Part shown: in pieces, positions 34,851 to 47,492 of the stretch
Layout: the number at the start of each line of letters is the position of its first letter
How positions within the stretch are numbered: the first letter of the stretch is position 1
DNA from: Larix kaempferi
Taxonomy: Eukaryota > Streptophyta > Pinopsida > Pinales > Pinaceae
Length of the DNA stretch: 64,000 nucleotides
Direction: 5' to 3'
Assembly: GCA_027924585.1 (NCBI GenBank)
Contig: BSBM01000179.1
Location: 15,172,501 to 15,236,500 of the forward strand
Translations under genes and position numbers: made by a program
Notes under the pieces: model-generated
Database searches by the model: none
What the model was told of the DNA's origin: nothing
What the model saw: only the letters and a program-made list of their open reading frames with translations

Positions 34851-36890
34851 GATCGAGGTAGATGGTAAGATATTTGACAAACCTATTTATATATTAATTG
34901 ATTTCGGATCTACTTGAAGTTATATTTCTCCTAAGATGGTAGATTTATGTAAAATAGAAAGATGTGATTTTGAAAAGTCATGGTTAGTGCAATTAGCCAC
35001 AGGGACAAAAATAAAAGTAACCATATTTAATTCTAGTTGTGAATTTCAAATGTAAAATTTGATTACAAAAGTAGATTTGAATATTTTTCCATTAGGATCG
35101 TACTATGTATTAATTGGCATGCATTGGATAGAAAAACATAGATTTGTGCTAAATTGCTTTGAAAAAACCTTTAATTGTATTGATGAAAATGGCGAAAGTA
35201 AAATGGTTAGAGGGATTTCAAGAAAAAATATTACTAGAAAAATATCTGCTTTGCAATTAAAAAAGTGTGCTAGAAAAGGATGTAGGTTGTTTGTTGTACA
35301 CATTACCGAAACTAATGATGATAATCCAAAACCTTTTTTAGAGGATTCACCTTTTCTAAATGAATATAAAGATGTTTTCCCAGAAGAGATACCTGGACCA
35401 CCTCCGAAGAGGGATATTCAATTTACCATCGAGTTGGTACCAGGAGCGGTACCTGCCTCGAAGGCTCCTTATCGAATGAAAACACCTGAGTTAGTAGAAT
35501 TAAAATTACAATTGAAAGAATTAATAGATAAGGAATATATAAGACTGAGTGTGTCTCCATGTGGATAACTAGTCTTGTTTGTTAAAAATAAAGATGGCAC
35601 ACTAAGGCTCTACAGTGATTACAGACAATTAAGAATAGATACACTCTCCCCCGCATCGATGACATGTTTGATCAAGTATGGGGAGCATCGGTATTCTCTA
35701 AAATTGACTTAAGGTCTTGGTACCATCAAGTAAGAATTAAGGACGAGGATGTTCATAAAACTGCATTCAAAACAAGGTACAGACATTACGAGTTCTTGGT
35801 CATACAATTTGGCTTGACCAATGCCTTGGCCACATTCATGTGTTTGATGAACAACGTCCTCTACAAATACTTAGATAAGTTTGTAATAGTGTTTATTGAT
35901 GACATGATATATTCCAAAAATGAGGAGGAGCATAAAGAACACTTCAATTTAGTCTTACAAACCCTAAGAGAACATAAAATGTATGCGAAGTTTAGTAAAT
36001 GCGACTTCTTTGAAGATAAAATTCAATACCTAGGCCATGTAATATCTAGGGAAGGCATTTTTGTAGGCCCAGATAAAATCAACACAATCAGTGGTTGGCC
36101 AATTCCTAAGGATGTAACCGGGATTCGATCTTTTATGGGGATCACAGGTTACTACTGTAGGTTCATTGAAGGGTTCGCTAGGATTGATTACCCGATAACT
36201 TCAATTCAAAAGAAAGGAACTAAATTCATAAGGTCCAATAATTGTAAAGAAAGCTTTGAAAAAATTAAACAATTACTAACCACCGCACCTATTCTAAGAA
36301 TAACATATCCGTACAAAGACTTTGTTGTATGTACGGATGTCTTCTTAGAAGGGTTGTGTGGTGTGTTATTACAAGAGGATTATGTAATAAGTTATGAGCC
36401 AAGAAAGATTAAACAACATGAACGTAACTATGCGACACATGACTTAGAACTAGCTGCCATAATACATGCATTAAGGATGTAGAGACACTACTTAATAGGA
36501 ATAAAATTCACTTTAATGTCCGATAGAATAAGCTTAAAATATTTATTTGATCAACCAAGTTTAAATTCTCGTCAATTAAGGTGGTTATCCTTCTTGAGCG
36601 AGTATGATTTTGAAATAAAACACATTAAAGGAAAAGAGAACAAGGTGGAGGATGCCCTGAGTAGGAATTCTATTCCACTTTGTTCGAATGCTTTTAGCAG
36701 TTATAAGACAACCCAGGAAGATCTGATAAAAGATGCAACTACCCACGATGAAGAATATTTAAAAATTAAAGAACGACTAGAAAATGATGTGAATGGAAAC
36801 AAATTCTCAGCCTACTCCATAAGCTCAGAAGACTTATTAGTCTATAAAAGTCGGTTATACATACCTAATTCGAAAGAAGAGACTTATTAG
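34851..36890 (+). pseudogene. pol: Gypsy protease, RT and RNase H remnant
   Basis: The protease active site reads LIDFGST (34896-34916) and is followed by a TGA stop. Reverse transcriptase starts near 35380 with the PGPPPKRDIQF and VPGAVPASKAPYRM blocks. The frame slips near 35640 and continues with [12 protein letters not shown]. The catalytic box reads [10 protein letters not shown], one residue shorter than the usual [10 protein letters not shown]. RNase H follows (36280-36680), ending in KHIKGKENKVEDALSR. One TAG at 36480-36482 breaks RNase H. The coding part stops in the post-RNase H linker at 36890; integrase is absent. Confidence 0.88.
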
Positions 36891-37007
36891 TCTATAAGAG
36901 TCGATTATACATACCTAATTCGGAAGAAGCTAAACAACTTGAGTAGAGTAGAATATTGTTTCATTTTAATATAACAATTTGAGTAAAGTATTGTTTCATT
37001 TTAATAT
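36831..37007. repeat. Short tandem duplications at the truncation point
   Basis: A ~57-bp segment containing ACTTATTAGTCTATAA is repeated twice (36831-36934). It is followed by a ~40-bp unit containing TATTGTTTCATTTTAATATAA, also twice (36927-37007). Confidence 0.8.
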
Positions 37008-37196
37008 AATACAATAAAAACAACATTTTAATATAATAAAAAACAAAATAATATTCATCTTCATAGATTATTTTTTTAAAGACTAAAAGTGATGGAGGTC
37101 CCTTCTATACGGATTCCCTTTGAAGTTAGAGGCCAAATATAATTTAAAAATAAATTAAAATTTTAAATTATAAACATGTAATGCTATAAGCGTGCT

Positions 37197-37500
37197 GAAG
37201 TATTAATGCATTGAAGTGTGTGTTACGTGGGGAAGTGGATGCATTTTCTCCCATCCATATCATTTGAATCATGGTATTCATAAATTATATTAATACATGT
37301 TTTGAGTTAGATTTGAATCCATAAATTATATTAATATATGTTTTGAGTTAGATTGGAATCTAGGTAATGAGAAGTATTAATACATTGAAGTGTGTGTTAT
37401 ATGGGAAAGTGGATGTATTTTCTCTCATCCATATAATTTGAATCAAGGTATTCATAAACTATATCAGCATATGTTTTGAATTAGATTTGAATCCGAGTGA
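37197..37500. repeat. 174-bp tandem duplication with inner 41-bp repeat
   Basis: GAAGTATTAATGCATTGAAG at 37197 recurs at 37371 (one change), and the following ~125 bp match. Inside the first unit, a 41-bp piece starting near 37281 is itself doubled. Confidence 0.8.
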
Positions 37501-38903
37501 GAAGAATCACAAACTTCTCAGTCACTTGATTTATACTTCTTTATTAATAGAGTGGCTCTACATAAAGCAAAAATCAATATTCGAGTAAAATATTTTTTTC
37601 TCCTTATTTTTAAAATTTGTTGTCATTTCATTAAATGATTTATTTCTTCATGTCATGAGCTTATTTTGTTGGCATTCAATGATTGTATTTAGTGGTGAAC
37701 ATGATTGATTAGTCACATTCATGGCAAAATTGGGTTTCAATTATAGTTGGTGTGGCTTGTAATAGGAAAGTTATAATGATTTTTTTATTTTCTATTTTTT
37801 AATTTTTTTTTGGTTTGTTTCTTCTCTGTATGAGATTAAATGTTATCTTTGTGCTTAAGAGGCTCATTTTACAACTCAATAAGGGGATGTGTATGTGTAA
37901 TTCTTTATGTGCTCATTGTGGAACTCACATGTGTTTTTTATAAAAAATAATAAAATATCATAAAAAGTAACATGTCGGCTCAAATTAGATTTAAAACATT
38001 TAGAACGACATATATATAAAACTACACAAATTAGATAAATTAAAACCATAAACATTACATTACACACTTGATCTTAAGAATGCAAATGCTGAGAAAGGGT
38101 TTGCACCTTGAGAGATTTGATCCCTCTCGACGTTTGGTAGATCCCCTTTTAAGATGGATTTATGCTGATTAGTTTAGTTTTGACTATAGTATAACAACTA
38201 CAAAAACTCTTTATGATCGCAAAATGGGGCATAAGGGTTTCTATGAAAAATTAAAAGTTGAAACTCATAATCAATATTTTGTTGTAACATTGAACACTCA
38301 TCCATATCTCTTATTTCTTATCCATTCGATGCATTCATGTCCATGGGTTTAATGGTGACAAAACCCATGGTTGGCTTATGGTTGTTTCTTTACACAACAA
38401 GATGATCACATCGAAGCTTAAGTTGTTGATATTAGTGTTCATAATCATGGTTGTTACTTCAAACAACAAGTAAAATAAGAAACATATATATATTTTTTAA
38501 CAAAAACAGATGAGTAGCTTTTGATTATATAAAACAAGCAGAGGTTACAAAAAATATGGAGAAGGATTGCTCCCACAGAAGGACTGAGTCCATGACTCCT
38601 TGTTCATCTTTTGCTAATCTATAACAGTCATGGAACTTCCCTAATCTATGCAGACTGTATCTCCTTACAAACTGCCCAAGAATACAAATACAGAAACAAA
38701 ACATTGATGTAGAATATAAAAAGCCTTAATTCCCGAGAGGAATTCTATAATACAACTACTTATTATAAAAAAGAACCGACAAAAGAAAACATGCAGTAGA
38801 CTGCCTTGTAACCTAGAGAAAAATCCATATAACATGGCTGGATGAAAGCTTCTATGAAAGAAGGCCATTAAAAAAACCAAAAACAATAGCGAATACCTGA
38901 GGA
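37501..38903. other. Unassigned AT-rich stretch
   Basis: No gene or clear repeat boundary is seen. It lies 3' of the minus-strand LINE remnant. No obvious poly-T (minus-strand poly-A) tail was found. Confidence 0.45.
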
Positions 38904-39540
38904 TTATGTCTGATCTTGACCCTCCATTTTCCTGGGAAGGTTGTAAATCATAGCTTCCTCGGAGCTGTCGTTCGCCGAATCTCCCCCAAATTTCAAGCTC
39001 GAGAAGAAATTCCCAACATCAGCTCTGAGAGTGTCCACTTTATTTTCTACAACTTTAATAATACTGATAACATTGTCGAAATCAGTATCCACGTTGATAG
39101 CAGAAACAATATCCACTTTTTCACCTAGATTGGTAGCCCTTTCATGTCCATGACTACTACAGATTCTAACCTCTGAATGCGTGGCTTGAGCGAGAGAGGA
39201 GAGGCAAGTGATAACCATATTCGTCTCTAACTTCTCGCAACAGAGCATTCTAATTTGATCCTCCATTTCCTTAAGAAGATTTAAACCCTCAGTCAAGTTG
39301 GAGCTTCTGTCCAACCCCAAAGGTGGACAGGAATTTCCAAATTATTTCTACACCGGAGTAGGATACCATTTCCCTTCTATACCAAGGAAATTGACATTGC
39401 AAGAAACGTGACCAGAAGGTATTACCGGAAGGTCTGGAGTCACCTGGCTATCATCTTGTAACGAGAAAGCTTTCTTGATATCTTGGTTTGTAAGACCATG
39501 CTTCCGAATGGTTTTTCTGCACCACAAACGCTGAGGCAGG
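38904..39540 (-). pseudogene. Coding-like stretch downstream of the LINE RNase H
   Basis: A minus-strand frame reads from about 39540 to a stop at 38904 with only two stops close together near 39345-39352. It is helical, with an acidic coiled-coil-like C-terminal part (VENKVDTLRADVGNFFSSL). It follows the LINE RNase H remnant on the same strand, so it may be a C-terminal extension of that LINE protein or a separate captured stretch. I do not recognise it. Confidence 0.45.
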
Positions 39541-39917
39541 GCAGGAACCTAACTACAAACCAGAGACAGGCCCTAAGAACTGTGTTCACTCATTTCACAG
39601 AGGATTGTTCCTGGCTGCTTCTTCTTCGGATGTCGAGCAGCATAAAGACCAATAATAATATAGACAACACACCACCCTACTATTTTAATTCCAGCCCGAG
39701 TTCTGACAATCACCAGGACTTTACGCATGTGAATCATCTATCTCATACTAGAGACATTCCCCAAATCAATTAATGAAGCATGAGTGGATATCCTGTGTAA
39801 ATATTCAGCATAATCACGGCCCATAAATTTATGATCATATGATGGCTTAAGAAATGGACGCTATCTAGGATGTGGCCATTCTTGTTGCTCCAATGAATTC
39901 TATACCCAAAATTTATT

Positions 39918-40358
39918 TTAGCAAGGGACTCTAAACCAAGGAATCCAAACTCTTTCATAGACCTTATGGTCGCACACCAGGATGCCGCAGTTTAGGATTG
40001 CTCCTTTGTTGGCCATTTTATCTGCCTGCTGATTGAGTGTTCTCAACACATGAAGGAACTTAATAGCTTTGAATTCATTGACAATGCATTTTAGGAGGTA
40101 GTGCGCCTTATTAGACAAATTTTTCTAGTTCTTCATTAGGTTTCTTGCTTCTCTAGTGACCATTAGCGAGTCTCCAAAGACCACCAGCTCTTCAATGCCA
40201 ATGATCCTTGCTAATTCCAGACCCTTGATTAAGGATAACCATTCTACGCCATTGTTTGTTTTTTTTCCAATACCCCAGGTGTACTCATTCTGCTTGTTCC
40301 CCTTGGAGTCATAAATGACTCCACCTGCACCTACCAACCCAAATAAAATAAGCAACAT
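39918..40358 (-). pseudogene. LINE RNase H domain remnant
   Basis: Two frame-shifted pieces (40358-40125 and 40118-39918) make a plant L1-type RNase H. It has GVIYDSKGN, an acidic EWLSLIKGLELA helix (catalytic Glu), the VFGDSLMV block (catalytic Asp) and a LNQQADKMANKGA end. The first catalytic Asp block and everything upstream (reverse transcriptase) are missing, so this is a 5'-truncated LINE, the usual result of incomplete reverse transcription. Confidence 0.8.
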
Positions 40359-40379
40359 AGTTGCTTAGTACCTATTTCT

Positions 40380-41257
40380 TATATATAAAAGAATGTAAAG
40401 TAAAATACTACTTAATTTTTTAAAACATTTTAGTATATTGATTGTGTTTAGTTTAAAAATAAAAATAATTATAAAATATCAAAAATATAATTCCAAAAAT
40501 TTTAGAATTCATTTTAAATCTTTAATTCTTAACACATAACCAAATAATTATAAAATATGTTATTACATATGAAACAAAAGATTATGAAAAGATTATTTTA
40601 ACCAAAATATGTATTAGAATTTTTTTTTATCAAAAATATATATTAGATAAATTGTGGTAATTTTTTCTAAATTTATAGTTAATTCATTTAATGGTGTAGT
40701 ACAAATAGTGTAAAATAAATTAACATCCATTTTTTAAAAATATTTTAGTATTTTGTATTTAGTTTAAAAACTAAAATAATTATCAAATATCAAAATATAT
40801 ATATATATATATATATATTAATTCTTTAGTTGTTATTATTATTAAATATTAAAATATGTTATTACATGTTAAAAAATTGAATATGATTTTTTCATTATTA
40901 TTAAAAGTATGTATTAGAAAAATGTTAATAGCTTAAAAAATTGAATATGACTTTTTATTATTATTAAAAGTATGTATTATAAAAATGGTAATAGTTTGTA
41001 GTAAATTTATAGTTAATACAATAAATAATTAAGAATTTAATCATTTAAGAAAGCAACTTCATAAACTATAAAGTTAGGTTTCTACTTGGAGAGATTTCTT
41101 GGACTTAGAAAATACAAATTTCAAATCAAGTTATTGTAATTTGACAAACCATTTTAAAATATTTTCCCGTGATTATTCATCAAGTTAAGATATGTTGCAT
41201 TTCATTTCATACAACAAATCCTTGTCAATAAGATTATGTTAATATTGATCTACTCGA
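40380..41257. other. AT-rich spacer with small repeats
   Basis: No gene is seen. It contains a TA dinucleotide run (40796-40819) and a ~62-bp direct duplication (about 40871-40930 and 40934-40992), both in very AT-rich DNA between two opposite-strand LINE remnants. Confidence 0.6.
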
Positions 41258-41684
41258 TTGATATGCGATGGAAACCAAAAGCCCATATCCCATTCCGATA
41301 GCCCTAACGTACTTCTGGGTTTGGAGGAGGAGGTTAGGGTTTCCCCTCTTGTAGAATCAACTGGGGTTTTCTCATTTGTGGAAAGGGACATTCTTTATGA
41401 TAGTGGTTATAAACCGAATACTTCTGGAGACTGTATCACACCCTTTCCAGTCTACTCTAAAAACCCGTCCTCCAATCCGGATATACAACCTATTCAGAGC
41501 CTGCGTTTTTAGAATGTGACCATTAGGAAACACAAAAAGAAATCCAAGGTCACGACGGGGGATGTTGAAGTTCATTCTTACCAACCTATCTCAACTAGAC
41601 TTGATCACTCTGACAAAGAGAAATGTGAGTCTGGCTATTCTAGGGCACTTAGAGCATTGAAGCCCCATCTGATTGTTGATTAAT
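41258..41684 (+). pseudogene. LINE segment upstream of the endonuclease
   Basis: A Ser/Pro-rich stretch with one TAG at 41510-41512, then a Lys-rich patch (IRKHKKKSK). It precedes the endonuclease start. Plant L1 elements often have such a poorly conserved linker here or the end of ORF1; no RNA-binding motif was identified. Confidence 0.5.
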
Positions 41685-42494
41685 GTCATTATTGTCTTTA
41701 ATGTTAGGGGTTTGGGGAAGGCTGCTTGGACTAGGGCCTTAACCAAATTGTTTCTTTCTACTAGTCCATAAATTTTACTTCTGTAGGAAACCATGCGTGA
41801 GGATTCCATAGCTGTGATGAAAATTGTTGGCATTCTACCATGGTGGGAATTGGCGGATGTTAGCTCTGCTGAGTTATCCGGTGGTTTACTAGTGGGATGG
41901 AATCTTCACTTTTTCACTTTTTGTGCTTTTAAAACTCATTGGGGTAGTTTACTAGATGGATGGAGCAGGGCTCACAATTTGAAGCTGTCTATTTTAAATT
42001 GTTCTGGCCCCTATAAGGATAGGATTCCATTCTGGGATTCACTAAATTCTTATGGGTTATTAAGTTTGGAAAACTTAATTGTTGCAGGTGACCTCAACTT
42101 CACTAGGACTGCCTCAAAATTATGGGGATCCTCTTCCAGAGTGGATGATATGGCTGGTTTTTTCACTGATCTTTTAGTTTCTTATGACTTTCTGGATGTC
42201 CTACCATGTCACCTCACTCCTACTTGGACAAATGGTAGACTTGGTGGAGATGGTATTCATAAAAGATTAGATAGATTCCTGGTTAAAGCTTCCCTTCTTC
42301 AATCTTTCCAACAACACAGGACTTGGGTTGGGGAAGCCAAATTTACAAACCATTGGCCGATCTTCTTTCAATTTGATGATTCCAAGTCTCCTATGAATTA
42401 TCCATTTAATTTCAACTATTCATGGTTAAAGAAGGAGACTTTCTGCTCAAATATTTGGGATTATTGGCTTAAAACGGAATTAGATGCTGATTGA
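41685..42494 (+). pseudogene. LINE endonuclease domain
   Basis: An APE-type endonuclease that nicks target DNA to start reverse transcription. Seen: the FNVRGLG entry (about 41695), GGLLVGW (41880), the LIVAGDLNFTR block (42083), PTWTNGRLGG..KRLDRFLV (42215-42280) and a weakened TNHWP replacing the usual SDH motif (42348). Two stops lie near 41770. From 41793 to 42494 the frame is open, so this is the best-preserved part. Confidence 0.85.
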
Positions 42495-42500
42495 AATCCT

Positions 42501-44495
42501 ATGGACTTCTTTGTTTATAAGCTAAGGAATCTAAAATATGTGGTCACTAAATGGATTAAATCTCAATACAAGCTGGAAAGGAAGGACGTTAAGGAGTTGG
42601 AAGAGCAGATTCAGTTAATGCATTTGAGAAATTTTGAAGAAGTTTTGGAAAATGGAGGTTTTGCCAAGTTAAAATTATTAGAGTAGAAAAAGGAAAATCT
42701 TTTCAAAAAGGAGGATATGGATTGGAGGCTCAAAAGTAGAGCTCTTTGGATGGATCTTCGGTTCAAGAATACAATTTTTTTTCACTCCCTTGCCTCCTTT
42801 AGGAGAAATAACAATGCCATTTGGGACCTAAATGATGAGATGGGTAATTCGATCACTGGTATGGAGAATCGTTAGACCTCTGTTAAATGTTACTTTGCCA
42901 ATATTTATAAGGATCCTGCCCATTGCGACCTTAGTTCACAGCTGAAAGTGGCCAGATTGTTTCCAAAATTTATTGATGATCATGAAGCTTTGGAATTAGG
43001 GAAGAAGGTAACATTGGAGGAAATTAAGGAAAATTTGAAACTTTTTACTAAGGAGGAAAGCCCAGGGCCCAATGGCTGGACAATTGAGTTGTTTTTACAA
43101 TTTTTCTGATTTCATGGGTGATGATAATCTTAATATGGTGGAGTTCACCCAATATGAAGGTTACATCTATGGGACATTGAACTCTACTTTCCTCACATTG
43201 ATTCCTAAATGCGGCAAGACAAAACATTTTGGGGATTATAGACCAATCAGCTTATGCAATTTGGCCTACAAGTTAATTTCTAAGATTATAGCTGTTCGTT
43301 TGAAGCCTGCACTTTCAAAATATATTTCTTCAGATTAGTTTGGCTTCCTTCAGGATCGTCAAATCCTCGATGCTATCGGTATCTCTCAGGAGTTAATCCA
43401 TTCTATTAAAAAAGAAAATGAGAGCCTTATTGCTCAAGATGGACATGGGGAAAGCTTATGACAAGGTCGACTAGGTTTATCTGCGAATCATTTTGACTCA
43501 AATTGGTATTCCACCTTTGGTTTTAAAGTGGATCATGGCTTGTGTGACATCAACAAATATTGTTGTTTTGATAAATGGTGCCCCTTCTGGTTTTTTCAAT
43601 GCTCAAGGGGCATAATACAGAGATGCCCCTTGTCTACACTCTTAGTCCTGCTCATCATTGAAGGCCTTAGTAGATTGATAATTAATGCAAAAATTGAAGG
43701 TACAATTAAGGGTATAAAACTTTCAAAGGATTTATCTCTCTCTCATATTTTGTTTGTAGATGATGTATTACTAGCAGGGACATACTCACCTGATGAATGG
43801 GCTAGTTATAAGAAAATTATTAAAAAAAATTATTATGCCTCAGGTATGCTTGTTAACTCTTCCAAATCCAGTTTCTATCAATACATAGTTAAGGATTCAA
43901 GGATTGAAGATATTTTGGGGATGTTGCCTTTTAAATGCTGATGTTTGGAGGAAGGTTTTAAATACTTAGGCTACTTTTTAAATCCTGATGGTTACTTAAT
44001 CAAAGATTGTACATGGTTATTTAAGAAATTTGAAGGCAGAATCGAGTGGACCTATATACTTTTATCAATCGGAGGAAGGCTCACTCTTGTCAAAGCGGTT
44101 TTGACAGGAATTCCATTTTACTGGTTCTTTCTTTCACATGTTCCTTGTTTTATAATCAATTCATTAAGGAAGATTTTTTTCAATTTTCTTTGGATCGGTG
44201 GGATGGAAAGAAGTAGATTGGTAATGTTTGGCTGGGAAAATATGGCATTACCTTAAAGAAGTGGTGGTTGGGGTATAAAATATCTTGCCACTTTCAGTGT
44301 GGCTTTAAGACTCAAAAGTCTCTAGAGATGACTATTTGGCACTACACTTTGTTCAAAAGTGTTGTGGGTGAAATATATCAAAGGAGATATTGTCCATTGG
44401 ATCATAAATCCAAAGAAAATACCGGATATGTCTCTCCTATATGGGTCGGTTTTCTCAAAGTTTATAATTGGTTAGTAAGGGACCTCCATTGGTGA
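42501..44495 (+). pseudogene. LINE reverse transcriptase
   Basis: The reverse transcriptase copies LINE RNA at the nicked target. Seen: the SPGPNGW-like motif near 43070 (frame broken around it), NSTFLTLIPK (43170-43210), DYRPISLCNLAYKLISKIIAVRLK (43237), a QDRQILDAI stretch after the stop at 43338, and the catalytic ILFVDDVLLAG (43750-43780; usual FADD). The thumb region continues with GFKYLGYFL and GGRLTLVKAVL. Many stops and at least three frame changes show it is dead. Confidence 0.85.
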
Positions 44496-44658
44496 GTAGG
44501 TACTGGTAAAGAAATTTTGGTTCGCATTGATCCAATTTTGGGTCTAGCTGAAAATTATAAATTGTCTGAAGATATTCTTAATTATCTGAAGGAAATTGGA
44601 TATGTTACTCTAGATAAAAATAAAAAAGCAAGGAACAATGTTAATCACAATACATATT

Positions 44659-44781
44659 TAACACATATTTCATTAAAATTGGAAAAAATTTATTACAAGA
44701 ACAACCACATAATTTAGTTTTTTGGTTGTTTCTGAATTCTAGATCCACTATTTAATTCCAAATTTAATGAAATATGTGTTA
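44659..44781. repeat. Fold-back (25 of 26 bp inverted repeat) inside the LINE
   Basis: Arms 44659-44684 and 44756-44781 are reverse complements with one mismatch, separated by 71 bp. An inner ACAACCA/TGGTTGT pair lies in the loop. The LINE frame differs on the two sides. Confidence 0.85.
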
Positions 44782-45871
44782 TTTGTTATGTGCTAAGGAT
44801 TTTGGCTTTACTGGAAAGGAAACATACGAATGGGATAACTATATTAAGTTATTAAACTCTGTTGGATGCAGAATTACTCAGGAAAAGGATACACTTATTT
44901 GGATCAACAATTATGATACTGGAATAGTGACTTCCAATTTTGCTTACAATGCAATCATTAAAGAAAGAAGCTACTCTCCTCAGCACTGGTGGTATAAACG
45001 TCTTTGTCAGTGGCACATACCTCTGAAACTAAAGTGTTTTATGTGGTTGGCATTACAAGGGAGATTAAAAACTTGGGAGAATCTTATGGATAAGGGGTGG
45101 TATGGGCCTAGTATATGTTCTTTGTTTAAATTTTTTTTTGAATCCACTCAACATATTCTTGTGGAGTGTTAATTCACAAGGAACATCAGGAACATGTGTT
45201 GTGATTCACTCAAGCTTCAACAGACTTGGGGTTATGACAATTTTGATATATGCACTCTGCAATGGTTGAGAAACTTGAAAGCGCATTCTGCTTTTCCTGT
45301 GCTAATTTCTTGGACACTTTGGCATATCAGAAACAAAGTAATTTTTGCGAATATGATCCCGAGTTTGCACACTACTTTCATCCAGATACTGAATCTACAT
45401 AAGACTTACTGTTTTGAAAAACTACCTTTGAGGATACAAAAAGTCAGCACCTTCACTCCACAATTCACAAGCCGAGTTCTCTTTTTTGAAGGAGCAGCCT
45501 CAAGTGGAATCTGTGTTGCAGGTGGCACAATTTTTATATACTAGGATCATTATTTTATTATTCGTCTCAACTGTGGTACAGGCACAAACATGAAAGATGA
45601 GCTTCTTGCTCTCTGGTGTGTTTTGAAAGTGGCAAAAGTTTTTGGGTTGTTTGACCTGAAAGTATTTGGGGATTCTAGAGTTACTATAAAATGGGCAAGT
45701 GGAGAATATAATTTAAAAGTTACTTATTTACTTCATTGGTGCTACAAGATTAGGACAATAATTAAGCTTTTAAACCATATATCATTTGAGCACATATATA
45801 GACAACATAACACATTGGCGGATAAATGGTCAAAGCAGGCTATGGATGGCGAGGAAGGTGTCATTATATGA
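44774..45871 (+). pseudogene. LINE zinc-finger-like region and RNase H
   Basis: 44930-45172 matches the zf-RVT region typical of plant LINEs, with WWYKRLCQWHIPLKLKCFMW, LMDKGW and HILVEC. After a stop the linker runs to 45544, and RNase H follows (45480-45871). Its first Asp appears replaced (FEGAAS where FDGAA is usual), but the DELLALW glutamate and VFGDSR aspartate remain. Stops lie at 45172 and 45544. RNase H would remove RNA from the RNA-DNA hybrid. Confidence 0.8.
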
Positions 45872-46100
45872 GAGGAATATCAGGGTACACACATCCATGA
45901 TATGGGTGTGGTGTGTTTTTTTTAATGACGCTTGTTTAGAAAACTCCTTTAGTGATATTATATGTTTAGATATGGGGATGGTAGATCTATCACTTTTTTG
46001 GTATTTTTTGTCATTTTGAGAAGGTTATGTACAGTTAAGTATATATGTTGATATGTCAAGTTAAGACTTCAACATCATTGTAGTATTTGATTCACCTTTG

Positions 46101-47492
46101 AATATCAATAATATGCTTTTTACCACTAAAGAAAGATATGCTACATGGGATTGGAATCTGTAATATAATAATTTACCCAAGAAATACTCAATAAAAAGGA
46201 AAAATGTTTGATTATTATTTATTTATATTTTTAATTAGAATTAATAAAATTGAGATACTTTGTAGTTAAATTGTTTTTAATACTATTATTATACATGTTT
46301 TAAATTTAGATTGTGTTTTGTTTTAAATTTTATGATTACAATTAGAATGAATAGGAGTGAGAGGCTTAAAATACAAAGCTCCACTAAAAGATATTGCTGA
46401 GTAATTATGTCGTAGGCTATATTAATTAGTTTTCCTTTGACATAAGAGAATTTATTAAATTATGTGTTGCATTTCATTTCATCATTGTAAAACAAAGGAA
46501 ATATACAACCACCATGTTAATGATTGAGATATGGTTAATGAGTTTTTAAAAAATATTTAATGTTTATGATAGGGTTTTGTTATTTATTCATTATTGGAAA
46601 TATATGTTTATGATACTTCACATTGAAGTGTGAATATATATTTAAGTTATTTAAATAATATATATTTTTAAAATCTATCAATTTCAAAAAATTAAAAAAT
46701 ATATATTTAATCATTATATTAATATTGATAAATGTTTATATCTTAGAATTTGGGGTGGACTAAAGGCTATACTTTTCCTAGATTCCAATCACAAATTAAA
46801 TGATTATACTAATTATGAAAATTGAAAATTACTTAAAATATTTATTTTATTTTCAAATTAAAAAAATAGTATTTTAAATTCTTTTATTTAATACTTTTAT
46901 TTTCCAAATTTAAAATAATAAAAGTTATAAATTGGCCTCATGCACTTTTGGATTTTCTAAACGCTCACATTGTATTTAAAGTTATTATTATGCATTTTTT
47001 GTAATCTTTACTCCTTTTATTTTTAGTTCTTAATTTATAAATATTGTTGTTATACTTCCATTACTTATAATTGGTTATTATTTTTTAACTTTTATATAAT
47101 GATGTTGTATTTCCATTATTTATCAATAGTTATTAAACATTATTAAACAATATAATATTATTTTATTTAAAAATTAATTATTAATATTCAACAATTAAAA
47201 TTAATTAAAAGCAAAGAATAATATATAATATTTATTTATAATATTGGATATTACAACCAATATAATATTAATTACAAACTTAAAAATGGAAATCACATTG
47301 GAATTCAAATGGATTTTATATTTAATCATATCTAATTTGAAATAAATTTTATAGTAATTAAAAATTTTGGTTTCCAGGTTTATAATTTAAAAAAAATGAT
47401 GTCATAATCCATTTAAAAATAAAAAAACTAACATAGTCCAAATCAATTACACAATTTAGATCGACTTTTCAAACTCACAATTATACTATGTA
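46101..47492. other. AT-rich stretch without genes
   Basis: Nothing coding is seen in 1.4 kb. It is dominated by A/T homopolymer runs. The last five bases, ATGTA (47488-47492), should be the left target duplication of the tandem gypsy array. Confidence 0.6.

Larger units (their letters stand above)
33490..36934 (+). mobile_element. Truncated Ty3/gypsy element without integrase or 3' LTR
   Basis: Gag, zinc knuckle, protease, reverse transcriptase and RNase H follow in gypsy order. The sequence then ends in a short duplication (36831-36934) and AT-rich DNA, with no integrase and no 3' LTR. Codon choice is more A-rich than in the other gypsy elements here, so it is a different family. Confidence 0.85.
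41258..46100 (+). mobile_element. L1-type LINE, nearly full ORF2, decayed
   Basis: Endonuclease, reverse transcriptase, zinc-finger-like and RNase H domains follow in the order of plant L1 LINEs, spread over three frames. A 123-bp fold-back lies inside (44659-44781). No poly-A tail or target duplication could be fixed; the 3' limit is approximate. Confidence 0.85.

Noticed and set aside
36831-37007. 3' LTR of the truncated gypsy element
   Set aside because: The repeats are short local duplications and do not match the sequence before the primer site at 33478.
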